Assembly: GCA_963625295.1 (NCBI GenBank)
Contig: CAVFTC010000043.1
Span: forward strand, 1 to 15,884
Reading direction: 5' to 3'
DNA length: 15,884 nucleotides
Origin: CAG-488 sp963625295
GTDB lineage: Bacteria; Bacillota; Clostridia; Oscillospirales; Acutalibacteraceae
The position numbers and the translations under genes were made by a program. The notes below the pieces were generated by a model, which saw only the letters and a list, made by a program, of their open reading frames with translations, was not told the DNA's origin and made no database searches. Shown in pieces: positions 7,722 to 15,218 of this stretch. How positions within the stretch are numbered: position 1 is the stretch's first letter; each line of letters begins with the position of its first letter.

Positions 7722-10700
7722 ATGAACAATTTTCTTGACAAGCGAATCGGAGAAGTGATCAATCAGCTTGAAAAATATATTACACCGGTAAGACTTCCGG
7801 TAAACGGCTGGCTGACAAAGGAATGCGGATACAAAAGCGGCAACACCGTTCCGTCGGTTGGCGGGGACGGCTGGCGTGAATTCGGCGAAACGGAACGCTG
7901 GGGAATGAAGCCGGAGGAGCACAGATGGTTTTTCAGGCATATTGAAATTCCTCAGGAGCTTAAGGGCAAGGATCTTGAGCTTTATATATCCTCAACCGAT
8001 GTTCACGATGAGGACTGGGAGCCTCAGTTTATGGTGTATCTTGACGGCAAGCTTATCCGTGGAATGGATACGAAGCACAGATATGTCAAGCTTGACGGCG
8101 GCAGGGACGGCTATGATGTTCATGTTTATGCCTATTCTCAGCCGTCTGGCAAGAGAACGGACTTTTTCGTTCAGCTTTGCGAGTTCAACCGTGAGGTTGA
8201 AAAGCTTTATTATAACATCAAGGCTCCATACAGAATTTTGTATTATACGGACGAAAGCGCCAAGGAATATGCCGATGTCAGGGAATACCTCAATACGGCG
8301 ATCAATCATATCAACTGGTGCGCTCCGATGTCGGAGGAATTCCTCCGCTCCGTCGATGCGGCGAACGATTACCTTATGACGGAGTTTTACGGCAAATACT
8401 GCGGTGAAAAGGATATCAAGGTCAGCGTTATCGGTCATACTCATATTGATGTTGCGTGGCGTTGGACTCTTGACCAGACGAGGGAAAAGGTTCAGCGCAC
8501 CTTCGGCAGCGTTATCGAGATGATGAAAAAATATCCCGACTATAAATTTATGTCGAGCCAGCCTCAGCTTTTGAAATTCCTCAAGGAGGAAAGCCCTGAG
8601 ATGTATGCCGAAATCCGTCGGCTCGTCAAGGAGAAGCGAATCGAGCTTGAAGGCTCAATGTGGCTTGAGGCCGATTGCAACCTCACGAGCGGCGAGAGCC
8701 TTGTCCGTCAGATAATTTTCGGCAAGCGGTTTTTCAAGGACGAGTTCGGCGTTGACAACAGGATAATCTGGCTGCCCGATGTTTTCGGCTACAGCGCAGC
8801 CATGCCGCAGATCATGAAAAAGAGCGGCATTGACAAATTCGTTACATCAAAAATCGGCTGGAACGATACAAACAGAATGCCCTATGACGCTTTCATGTGG
8901 CAGGGCATTGACGGCTCGGAGGTTTTCTCGTACTTCATGACCGCCAAGGAGCTTAATGCGGAGGGTGAGTTCGACGGCTTCCATTCAACATATACCCCGA
9001 TGACGAGGGCTTCGTATGTCAAGGGCACATATGACCGCTTTGAGCCGAAGGAGCTTACGAATGAGGTCATGATGCCGTTCGGACACGGTGACGGCGGCGG
9101 CGGACCGGAAACGGAAAATATTGAATTGCTCGAAAGGCTCAAATACGGCGTTGCGAATTGTCCGCAGCCCCACTGGGAGTTCGCCGGTGATTTCCTCGAA
9201 AGGCTCAGGAAAAATACCGAGGGCAGCAAGAGACTGCCGAAATGGGTCGGTGAGCTTTATCTTGAGTTCCACAGAGGCACATATACCTCTCAGGCGAAGA
9301 ACAAGAAGAATAACAGAAAGAGCGAGTTCCTTTATCAGAATGCCGAGGCAGCTTCCGCAATGGCTCACAGGCTTTTCGGCGCAGCTTATCCGCAGGAGAA
9401 GCTCAACGAGGGCTGGGAATGCATACTTCTCAATCAGTTCCATGACATAATCCCCGGCTCGTCGATACATTCGGTTTATGAGCAATGTGACAGGGACTAT
9501 GCAAGAATCGGGGAGATCGGTCGCAAGGCGGAAAGCGACGCATATAATACCGTAATATCAAACATTAACACCGACGGCGGAGTGGTTGTCTTTAACCCGA
9601 ATTCGTTCACGGATAACGGCTTTGTAAATTATGAGGGCAAAACCTACCGTGTGAACGGAATACCTGCCAATGGCTACAAGGTTGTCAAGCTTGACGAGTA
9701 TAAATCGGCTTATAAGCTTGATGGAAAGCGTCTTGAAACCTCAAATTATATCGTTGAATTCAACGACGAATATGTAATCACACGGCTTTACGACAAGCTC
9801 AACGGCCGTGAGGTGCTTCGTGACGGCGGCAGAGCCAACTATATTGAGGCGTTTGAGGATCTTCCGTATGAATATGACGCATGGGAGCTTTCAAACTACT
9901 ACACGGAGAAAAAATATGAGATAAACAATGTTGCTTCGGTCGAGTTTATCGACGAGGGCGCACGCTTCGGCTTTGCCGTGAAGAGAAAATTCTACAAATC
10001 CGAATTCTGTCAGAAGATCTGGTTCTACGATAACAGCGCAAGGATAGATTTTGACACCCGTGCCGACTGGCATCAGGAGCATATCATGGTCAAGGCGGCG
10101 TTTGATGTTGATGTCAATTCCGACAAGGCGACCTATGAAATTCAGTTCGGCTCGGTTGAAAGACCGACCCATAAAAATACGAGCTGGGATGCGGCAAGGT
10201 TTGAGGTCTGCGGACACAAATACATGGATATTTCCGATTACGGCTACGGCGTCAGCCTCCTCAACGACTGCAAATACGGCTACAATGTTGACAACGGAAC
10301 GATGAAGCTGTCGCTCTTTAAATGTGCGACCCATCCCGATCCCGACGCCGACAAGGGCGAGCATGTATTCACATATTCTTTGCTCCCCCATGCCGGTAAT
10401 TACAGGGACGCAGGCACGGTTCAGCTCGCTTATGAAATCAACAATCCGCTCAAGGCTTCGCCGATAGAGAAGCAGGACGGCTCGCTTCCTGAGGAGTATT
10501 CGTTCGTTTCCTGCAACAAGGATAACTTCATCGTCGAAACGGTCAAAAAGGCGGAGAACAGCGACGATATTGTTATCCGAGGCTACGAAAGCTACAACAT
10601 GGGCACGGAGGTAACGCTCAGGTTCGGCTTTGATGTTAAAGAGGCGGTTCTCTGCGACCTCCTTGAAAACGACATCGAGAAGCTGGCGGTTGAAAATAAT

Positions 10701-10754
10701 TCGGTGAGCTTTAAGGCAAAGCCGTTTGAGATAATCACGGTTAAGGTAAACTGA
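7722..10754 (+). CDS. GH38 alpha-mannosidase, MAN2C1-like type
   Basis: A 1010-aa zinc-dependent retaining alpha-mannosidase of the long bacterial/cytosolic type. An N-terminal beta-sandwich-like region (about 1-230) precedes the catalytic domain. The domain has GHTHIDVAW with zinc ligands H241 and D243, the nucleophile and zinc ligand D353 in WLPDVFGYSAAMPQ, and zinc ligand H574 in NQFHDIIPGSSI, with the C-terminal beta domains after that. The catalytic set is complete, unlike the divergently transcribed GH38 protein in this window. No signal peptide is present, so it should act inside the cell on imported or endogenous oligomannosides. AAGGAG lies 8 bp before the ATG. The gene starts 10 bp after the GT4 gene, so the two are almost surely cotranscribed. 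Confidence 0.96.
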   Translation: MNNFLDKRIGEVINQLEKYITPVRLPVNGWLTKECGYKSGNTVPSVGGDGWREFGETERWGMKPEEHRWFFRHIEIPQELKGKDLELYISSTDVHDEDWEPQFMVYLDGKLIRGMDTKHRYVKLDGGRDGYDVHVYAYSQPSGKRTDFFVQLCEFNREVEKLYYNIKAPYRILYYTDESAKEYADVREYLNTAINHINWCAPMSEEFLRSVDAANDYLMTEFYGKYCGEKDIKVSVIGHTHIDVAWRWTLDQTREKVQRTFGSVIEMMKKYPDYKFMSSQPQLLKFLKEESPEMYAEIRRLVKEKRIELEGSMWLEADCNLTSGESLVRQIIFGKRFFKDEFGVDNRIIWLPDVFGYSAAMPQIMKKSGIDKFVTSKIGWNDTNRMPYDAFMWQGIDGSEVFSYFMTAKELNAEGEFDGFHSTYTPMTRASYVKGTYDRFEPKELTNEVMMPFGHGDGGGGPETENIELLERLKYGVANCPQPHWEFAGDFLERLRKNTEGSKRLPKWVGELYLEFHRGTYTSQAKNKKNNRKSEFLYQNAEAASAMAHRLFGAAYPQEKLNEGWECILLNQFHDIIPGSSIHSVYEQCDRDYARIGEIGRKAESDAYNTVISNINTDGGVVVFNPNSFTDNGFVNYEGKTYRVNGIPANGYKVVKLDEYKSAYKLDGKRLETSNYIVEFNDEYVITRLYDKLNGREVLRDGGRANYIEAFEDLPYEYDAWELSNYYTEKKYEINNVASVEFIDEGARFGFAVKRKFYKSEFCQKIWFYDNSARIDFDTRADWHQEHIMVKAAFDVDVNSDKATYEIQFGSVERPTHKNTSWDAARFEVCGHKYMDISDYGYGVSLLNDCKYGYNVDNGTMKLSLFKCATHPDPDADKGEHVFTYSLLPHAGNYRDAGTVQLAYEINNPLKASPIEKQDGSLPEEYSFVSCNKDNFIVETVKKAENSDDIVIRGYESYNMGTEVTLRFGFDVKEAVLCDLLENDIEKLAVENNSVSFKAKPFEIITVKVN

Positions 10755-10760
10755 ATTTAC

Positions 10761-10772
10761 ACCGCACAATTG
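10761..10772. repeat. Half-copy of the palindromic repeat core
   Basis: ACCGCACAATTG matches the core of the palindromic elements at 1481-1512 and 15673-15705 but lacks the AAGGC arms. It lies in the 37-bp gap between the mannosidase and the surface-protein gene. It may be a decayed remnant or a chance match. Confidence 0.3.
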
Positions 10773-10791
10773 CTTGAAATGAGGGATAGAG

Positions 10792-11688
10792 TTGAGGAGA
10801 ATTGTTAACGGCTCAATTGCGGCACTGCTCGTTTTTGCAATTTTTTGCACGGCGGTGCTCGGCTCAAGCGCAATATCCGACAACGGATTGTGGGAGGACA
10901 GCACATATTGTCCGATCCTTGACGCAAACGGCGAATCAAACAGCGACCTATGCTTTGCGGCGGTTAAGGTGAGGTATGATTATCAAATCAATCGTATCTA
11001 TCTGCTGTTTACGCTTGAATTTGAGGAGTTCAACAGTATCGACCTGTGCGGCGTGGTTATGAATTTTAACGGACTGGGCAACATAAAGGTGATGTGCGAC
11101 GGCACGGCGGAGTATAACAACAGCGTTTATTTTGCCGAGCTTGAGGATGAGCTTCACGATGTCTACAGCAAAAATGTTTTGATTGAAGCGACGGTCGGCA
11201 TAAAGAGCGGAATTCCCGAAAATGTGGAAATGAAGCTCAATGTGATCGACACCAACGGAGTTATATCGAACACATACAGTGTTGACATCACGGAGGAAAT
11301 TGTTGATCCGAGCGGCGAGGATTCACAGGAAACGACCAAAAACTTATCGACGGAGAAAACAACGAAAGAAAAGACAACCAAGGTTAAAACGACAAAGGTA
11401 AAGACCACCAAAATCAAAACGACCAAGGTTAAAACAACAAAAGCCAAAACGACCAAAACCACAAAGGCAAAAACGAAAAAGGCGACCGCCGACAAGGACG
11501 ACGAGGAAGAGGAGGACGCTTCCCAAGTCGTTATAGATTCGGCAAACAACAGCGGAATTGAAACAGATAACAGACGGAAAAAACTTATGCTTGCGCTGGG
11601 CGCAGCGGCAGCGGTCGTTGCCGTGGCGGCGGGCTGTGCGGCAGGAATAAAAAACAGAAAAAAAGACAGAGACGGAGGTCATGAATGA
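10792..11688 (+). CDS. Secreted, membrane-anchored KTTK-repeat protein
   Basis: A 298-aa exported protein. Residues 1-27 form a Sec signal peptide (charged start, hydrophobic core, small residues near GSSA). Residues 30-170 form an extracellular beta-rich domain with four cysteines (C40, C54, C86, C102). Residues 189-231 are a Lys/Thr repeat suited to crossing or binding the anionic wall, followed by an acidic stretch. A hydrophobic helix (about 264-287) and a positively charged tail anchor it with the C-terminus inside. There is no LPxTG motif. The start is TTG at 10792, after GAGGG; no better ATG exists before the signal peptide. It begins 37 bp after the mannosidase, and its stop overlaps the next start. 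The N-domain fold is not recognised. A glycan-binding role is suggested only by context. Confidence 0.85.
   Translation: MRRIVNGSIAALLVFAIFCTAVLGSSAISDNGLWEDSTYCPILDANGESNSDLCFAAVKVRYDYQINRIYLLFTLEFEEFNSIDLCGVVMNFNGLGNIKVMCDGTAEYNNSVYFAELEDELHDVYSKNVLIEATVGIKSGIPENVEMKLNVIDTNGVISNTYSVDITEEIVDPSGEDSQETTKNLSTEKTTKEKTTKVKTTKVKTTKIKTTKVKTTKAKTTKTTKAKTKKATADKDDEEEEDASQVVIDSANNSGIETDNRRKKLMLALGAAAAVVAVAAGCAAGIKNRKKDRDGGHE
11356..11484 (+). repeat. In-gene 15-bp tandem repeat (VKTTK)
   Basis: Roughly eight degenerate copies of a 15-bp unit encoding (V/I/A/E)-K-T-T-K. Synonymous codons vary between copies (ACC, ACG, ACA), so the amino-acid pattern is kept while the DNA has drifted, which argues for selection on the peptide. 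Repeat number may vary between strains. Confidence 0.85.
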
Positions 11689-12941
11689 TGAAAAAATACG
11701 GTTTGCTGGGAAGAAAGCTTCTTCACAGTCTTTCTCCGGAAATTCACAGAGAGCTGGGGAATTACAGATACGATCTTTTTCAGCTTGAGCCTGACGAGCT
11801 TGACGCTTTCTTTGAAAAGAGGGATTTCGCCGGAATCAATGTGACTTTTCCGTATAAAAAGGATGTTATGAAATATTGCGATGTTATCACCGATTCGGCG
11901 CAGAAAATCGGCAGCGTTGACACTATCGTTGTTGATGAAAACGGAAGGCTCATCGGCGATAATTCGGAATATTTCGGATTTTGCTTCATGATAAACAAGT
12001 GCGGCATTGATGTTCGGGATAAAAATGTTCTCGTTTTCGGAACGGGCAGCGATTCCCTGACTGTTCAGGCCGTCATTAAGGAGCTTGGTGCAAAGAATAT
12101 TATCACGGTTTCAAGGCAGGAGATTGAGGACACCGAGAATTATTACGAGCACGACGAGGTCGATATTATCATAAACACGACGGCGAACGGAATGTACCCG
12201 AACAACGGCATGAAGTTTGTGGAGCTTGACCGATTCCCGAAGCTTTGCGGCGTTATGGAGCTTATCTACAACCCGAGAAGAACCCGTCTTATCTGCGACG
12301 CAGAGGACAGGGAGATCCCGAATTCCGACGGGCTTTCAATGCTCGTTGCGCAGGCGTACCAGACCGAGATAAAATTCGGCAGGATCGAACCGGACGAGGA
12401 GCTTATCAGAACGACATATAAAACGATGAGCGACCGCAGGAAGAACATAATTCTTGTCGGACTTCCCGGCTGCGGAAAAACGACTATAGCCAAGGTTATA
12501 GCCGCAAAGCTCGGCAGACCCTGCATTGATGTTGAAAGGCTCATTTCAATGAAGGCGGGCGTTCCGCTCTCAACCGTTTATATGGCATACGGCGAGCGTT
12601 ATTACCGTGAGCTGGAGACGGAAACGCTCAAAAAAATAACACGCAACGGCGGTCAGGTCATTGCGTGCGAAAGCGGAGCGATACTCAGCAAGGAAAATCA
12701 GTATTATATCCGACAGAACGGATATGTCGTGTGGCTCACCCGTGAGCTGAGTGGATTGAAGTTTGACGGAGTGCCGCTGATAAGGAACTTTGAGGCGATC
12801 AAACGCCTTGATAAGGAAAGAACGCCGATTTATAAATTCCTTGCCGATATCAATGTTGAGGTCACGGACAATGTTGAAAAAACCGTTTCCGAAATCATCA
12901 GCATAATGAACATTAAACCCACGGAAAGCATACCGTACTAA
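11685..12941 (+). CDS. aroE-aroK: Fused shikimate dehydrogenase-shikimate kinase, divergent
   Basis: A 418-aa two-domain protein. Residues 1-250 are AroE-like (3-dehydroshikimate to shikimate, NADPH) and 253-418 are AroK-like (shikimate to shikimate-3-phosphate, ATP). AroE marks are SLSP (15-18), NVTFPYK with K58, a Rossmann loop with GTG at 119-121, and DGLSMLVAQ (215-223). AroK marks are the P-loop GLPGCGKTT (259-267), GERYYRELE (303-311) and R379. Two key motifs differ: the usual NTD of AroE is N93-S94-E95, replacing the catalytic Asp by Glu, and the shikimate-binding GGG of AroK is E329-S330-G331, with DxD as DVE (282-284). The kinase GER..FR motif has Tyr for Phe. The start overlaps the previous stop (ATGA) and GGAGG lies 6 bp upstream; ATG at 11688 is also possible. 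It closes the operon. Confidence 0.9.
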   Translation: MMKKYGLLGRKLLHSLSPEIHRELGNYRYDLFQLEPDELDAFFEKRDFAGINVTFPYKKDVMKYCDVITDSAQKIGSVDTIVVDENGRLIGDNSEYFGFCFMINKCGIDVRDKNVLVFGTGSDSLTVQAVIKELGAKNIITVSRQEIEDTENYYEHDEVDIIINTTANGMYPNNGMKFVELDRFPKLCGVMELIYNPRRTRLICDAEDREIPNSDGLSMLVAQAYQTEIKFGRIEPDEELIRTTYKTMSDRRKNIILVGLPGCGKTTIAKVIAAKLGRPCIDVERLISMKAGVPLSTVYMAYGERYYRELETETLKKITRNGGQVIACESGAILSKENQYYIRQNGYVVWLTRELSGLKFDGVPLIRNFEAIKRLDKERTPIYKFLADINVEVTDNVEKTVSEIISIMNIKPTESIPY

Positions 12942-12949
12942 TAGCACAG

Positions 12950-12988
12950 CAGCCGCCGAAAATTGCACTCTGCAACAATCGGAGGCTG
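12950..12988 (+). other. Intergenic stem-loop before the terminator
   Basis: CAGCCGCCGA pairs with TCGGAGGCTG (one mismatch), with an inner TTGCA/TGCAA stem and loop CTC. It follows the AroE-AroK stop and precedes the terminator, and may protect the mRNA 3' end. There is no T-tract. Confidence 0.45.
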
Positions 12989-12999
12989 AAATGAAAATA

Positions 13000-13034
13000 C
13001 CCCGTTTCAAGAAGAAACGGGGCAATTTTTTTTG
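13000..13034. terminator. Strong, probably bidirectional terminator
   Basis: A perfect 9-bp stem CCCCGTTTC/GAAACGGGG with loop AAGAA, then CAA and eight T on the plus strand. It ends the GT4-GH38-surface protein-AroE/K operon. Read from the other side, the stem follows the stop of the convergent 35-aa gene and is trailed by TATTTTC, so it can also end that transcript, more weakly. Confidence 0.9.
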
Positions 13035-13039
13035 AAAAA

Positions 13040-13147
13040 TTATGCAAGACCTGCAATGAAGTTCTTGATGATCTCAATGATAGCAGCAGCATCAAATTCC
13101 TTAAGGTGTGTAAGGAGCTCCTGTACAAAAGCGAGAATAGCTTCCAT
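13040..13147 (-). CDS. 35-aa amphipathic peptide gene, unknown
   Basis: A 35-codon gene starting MEAILAFVQELL and ending IIKNFIAGLA. It is rich in Ala, Ile, Leu and Phe with charged residues spaced to give one or two amphipathic helices; it has five acidic and two Lys residues, so it is net negative, and it has no Cys. There is no signal peptide or leader cleavage motif. It has a full expression unit: a near-consensus promoter (13195-13223), a 5' UTR hairpin, GGAGG 8 bp before the ATG, a TAA stop and the shared terminator. In size and helix pattern it recalls phenol-soluble modulins, leaderless bacteriocins or type I toxin peptides, but those are often neutral or basic, so none fits well. It is downstream of, and convergent with, the AroE/K operon. 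Coding status is well supported; function is unknown. Confidence 0.8.
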   Translation of the reverse strand: MEAILAFVQELLTHLKEFDAAAIIEIIKNFIAGLA

Positions 13148-13171
13148 CTTATTTTCCTCCTTTTTAAGCGT

Positions 13172-13187
13172 CAGATATTTCTATCTG
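13172..13187 (-). promoter_or_regulatory. 5' UTR hairpin of the 35-aa gene
   Basis: On the minus strand CAGATA/TATCTG forms a 6-bp stem closed by GAAA, a stable GNRA-type tetraloop. It lies between the predicted transcription start and the RBS, about 10 bp before GGAGG. It may stabilise the message. Confidence 0.55.
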
Positions 13188-13194
13188 CGATTTT

Positions 13195-13223
13195 ATTTTA
13201 ACATAGAGAAATAGCGTTGTCAA
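13195..13223 (-). promoter_or_regulatory. Strong sigma-A promoter of the 35-aa gene
   Basis: On the minus strand a perfect TTGACA (13218-13223), a 17-bp spacer and TAAAAT (13195-13200). This is the closest match to consensus among the -35 boxes in the window and implies high expression of a very short transcript. Confidence 0.85.
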
Positions 13224-13269
13224 TAAAAAATTCATACATTTTTCATAATTTGTAGATATTTTGCTTTCA

Positions 13270-13291
13270 CCGGGCAATGGTATACTGCCGG
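13270..13291 (-). terminator. Weak terminator after the membrane-protein gene
   Basis: CCGGCA pairs with TGCCCGG (one bulged base) directly after the minus-strand stop codon. The following sequence is not T-rich, so termination may be partial. Confidence 0.35.
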
Positions 13292-13292
13292 A

Positions 13293-14099
13293 TTACTCTT
13301 TTTCGGCAAAGTATGAGCTTAAGTAAAGAGAGGTGTAGCCGACGGCAAGTCCGTAGAGAAATTCAGAGGCGTAGGTGTCTCCGCTCGATACCGAGCCGAG
13401 GAGCATGAACAGGGCAAACACGACCGAGAAGCCGTAGAAATATTTCTTGCCGAACTTGAGCTTCGGAAAAATCTCCGTGAAGCAGACCGTCCATATCACC
13501 AGTGCCGTGCCGATTCCAGAAATTGCAACAAAGGGCACAAAAGCCTCCGGCGAGTCGTAATTCCCGAACTTTTCCATCGAGATTTGCAGCGCAGAATACG
13601 AAGCCCTCTGCGGAAGGAACGACGCTGCAAGGCAGAGAACAAGCGAAGCCGCCGAGGATATCAAGCCGATTTTTGCGTGCTTCGTCATCAGCATTTTCTG
13701 ATATGTGTTCTTGAAAAGCGTTGCGCCGAGGTAAATGAACAGTCCTGCAAGCACCGCCGCTGCGCCGATGATTGCGTAATAATTTTTCTGCGAAACATCA
13801 CGCATGGGGAAAAATACCGCTGCCGCCGAAGCCGCCAGTGCTGCCAAGCCCAAAATGACGGTGAGTATTTTATTTTTTGTTCTGGTTGTTCTTGTGTGAC
13901 GGCAGAACATCAGCGTTGCAAAGCAAAAAGCGCAAAGTGCAAACGGAATTGCTCCGCCGACGATCTCGCAAAGTCCTCCGACAAAATTTCCGCTTTTAAA
14001 AAGCAATTTTGCAAGCTGCTTGTCGAGAATTCTTGAAACGACGGCAAACGACGCTATAACGCCCATGCCGACTGCGTATGTTTTGGTGTTTTTCATCAT
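13293..14099 (-). CDS. Polytopic membrane protein, unknown
   Basis: A 268-aa protein with six to seven hydrophobic segments and basic loops. The N-terminal stretch with VVSRILDKQLAKLLF and the C-terminal segment GDTYASEFLYGLAVG faintly recall the ends of PAP2-type lipid phosphatases. The catalytic motifs of that family (KxxxxxxRP, PSGH, SRxxxxxH) are not there, so it would be a non-catalytic relative at best. Start ATG at 14099 follows GGAGAAAA; ATG at 14096 is equally possible. Its start overlaps the stop of the UPF0291 gene (ATGA), so it is the last gene of a coupled three-gene operon. Function unknown. Confidence 0.75.
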   Translation of the reverse strand: MMKNTKTYAVGMGVIASFAVVSRILDKQLAKLLFKSGNFVGGLCEIVGGAIPFALCAFCFATLMFCRHTRTTRTKNKILTVILGLAALAASAAAVFFPMRDVSQKNYYAIIGAAAVLAGLFIYLGATLFKNTYQKMLMTKHAKIGLISSAASLVLCLAASFLPQRASYSALQISMEKFGNYDSPEAFVPFVAISGIGTALVIWTVCFTEIFPKLKFGKKYFYGFSVVFALFMLLGSVSSGDTYASEFLYGLAVGYTSLYLSSYFAEKE

Positions 14100-14308
14100 T
14101 TTTTCTCCGTTTTTTTGCGAAGGGGAGTTTTGTTTCCCTTTTCGTCTACGATTTTAACATTGTTAAGGTGGTTGACAAGGCTCTGCTTGTAAGCCGAAAC
14201 ATACTCCGCTCTGAGCCGGGCCCGCTCGGCGTGCTCCTCCTCGGTCAGCTCACGCTCCCTCGCCGTTGCCGAAAGCTCGTTTATTCTTGCAATTTTTTTA
14301 TCGTCCAT
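14096..14308 (-). CDS. UPF0291/DUF896 family protein
   Basis: A 70-aa protein matching the small UPF0291 (DUF896, YnzC-like) family common in Bacillota: MDDKKIARINELS at the N-terminus, the central LTEEE...RLRAEYV helix hairpin, and the HLNNVKIVDEKGNKTPL tail. Members form a short helical hairpin; the cellular role is not settled. GGAAGGAG lies before the ATG at 14308. It overlaps the upstream Fe-S gene by 11 bp and the downstream membrane-protein gene by 4 bp, so translation of the three is probably coupled. Confidence 0.92.
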   Translation of the reverse strand: MDDKKIARINELSATARERELTEEEHAERARLRAEYVSAYKQSLVNHLNNVKIVDEKGNKTPLRKKTEKK

Positions 14309-14981
14309 CGCTTATTCTCCTTCCGGCGGGGCAGACCTTCATGCAAATTCCGCAGACCGCTCCCCTGCCGATATGTTGAAATTTCTTTTTCATGTAAGTG
14401 CTGCACTTTTCGGGGTCGAAGAAATCCTCCCTCTCCATGCCGACAGTCCACATTTTACCACGAATAGCACCCGACGGGCAAGCCTTTTCGCACAAATTGC
14501 AGTCGATACACGGCGAAAAATATTTGTGCGGCTGCGTTTCAAACGGACAATCGGTAAAAAGAGTTCCGAGCCGAACCCTCGGTCCGTATTCCCTGTGGAG
14601 AAAAAGACAGCTTTTGCCTATGCCTCCAAGTCCCGAAAGAGTGGCGATTTTTTTGTGGGAATATCTTCCGCAGTAGTTCCAGCCGTCTTTGTTGACGCTC
14701 TGCGAAGCCCCTATCGGGATGTATTTATACCCGTGCTTTTCGAGAATAAATCCACATTGCAAAAGCGTGCGGTCAATAAAAGCGTTTACGGTTCTGTAAT
14801 GATGAAAATATGAATGCGTCGGTTCGTCCGATATTTCGTCAATGACAGCGTCGGAGAGCTTGACGACAATGCTCATCGCATAGCTTTTTTTCCCGAATGG
14901 ACCGTCGTCAACGCAGGTGAAGCCGACATCGGCAACTCCGTTTTCAAATAAAAATTTTTTCAATTCTTCCTGTACTTGCAT
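14298..14981 (-). CDS. Epoxyqueuosine reductase-like 4Fe-4S protein, short form
   Basis: A 227-aa protein related to the QueG family. QueG reduces epoxyqueuosine in tRNA to queuosine using cobalamin and two [4Fe-4S] clusters. Seen here are GLGGIGKSCLFLHREYGPR (117-135), resembling the family GxGWxGK block, then the first cluster C158-x2-C161-x2-C164-x3-C168-P, and a second set C193, C210-x2-C213-x3-C217-P. The protein is much shorter than QueG (about 350-380 aa) and lacks the C-terminal repeats and an obvious RDYH-type catalytic segment, so true queuosine function is doubtful. It may be a related ferredoxin-like reductase. The ATG at 14981 follows GCGAGG. It leads the three-gene minus-strand operon. 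Confidence 0.8.
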   Translation of the reverse strand: MQVQEELKKFLFENGVADVGFTCVDDGPFGKKSYAMSIVVKLSDAVIDEISDEPTHSYFHHYRTVNAFIDRTLLQCGFILEKHGYKYIPIGASQSVNKDGWNYCGRYSHKKIATLSGLGGIGKSCLFLHREYGPRVRLGTLFTDCPFETQPHKYFSPCIDCNLCEKACPSGAIRGKMWTVGMEREDFFDPEKCSTYMKKKFQHIGRGAVCGICMKVCPAGRRISDGR

Positions 14982-15026
14982 TTAATAACCTCGCTTATTA
15001 TGCAAAAAGTATTATCGGTGATGTTT

Positions 15027-15218
15027 ATGACGACAGAAGAATACCTGAAGCAGCGGATCAAAGACCTGGAGGACAATGTCTGCGACAGCTCCCTGCCTTT
15101 AAATTTCAGAAAAAATCAGGCGTTTGCCCTGCTCAATTACCGTGACGATCTGATGCAAGCCGTGATTGAAAGCTCTCGCAGGCGACAATTGCCTCGGGAG
15201 GAATTTCTTGAGCAATAA
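15027..15218 (+). CDS. 63-aa hypothetical protein
   Basis: A small charged, helical protein beginning MTTEEYLKQRIKDLEDN, with no membrane segment and no recognised domain. I chose the ATG at 15027 because GGTGATG just upstream can pair with the 16S anti-Shine-Dalgarno; the frame is open back to 14976, but that would run across the divergent gene's start. Its 3' end overlaps the convergent ART-like gene by 86 bp. The family is unknown. The overlap means one of the two C-termini may be under weak constraint, and this is the less certain of the pair. Confidence 0.55.
   Translation: MTTEEYLKQRIKDLEDNVCDSSLPLNFRKNQAFALLNYRDDLMQAVIESSRRRQLPREEFLEQ

Noticed and set aside
9891..10904. 337-codon minus-strand frame opposite the mannosidase 3' end
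   Set aside because: It mirrors a well-supported GH38 gene and shows no recognisable domain.
11356..11484. Possible CRISPR-like array
   Set aside because: The 15-bp unit is contiguous, in frame and has no spacers; it is a protein repeat.
11163..11549. Very hydrophobic minus-strand frame over the KTTK repeat
   Set aside because: The apparent Val/Leu-rich repeats are only the reverse complement of the Lys/Thr codons.
12991..13035. A 14-codon frame starting ATG after GGAGG, running through the terminator
   Set aside because: The GGAGG is inside the stem-loop at 12950-12988 and the codons are the terminator stem and T-tract, so the lysine-rich reading is a by-product of the hairpin.
14976..15026. 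Longer N-terminus for the 63-aa protein
   Set aside because: It would overlap the divergent Fe-S gene start and has no RBS, while GGTGATG supports the ATG at 15027.
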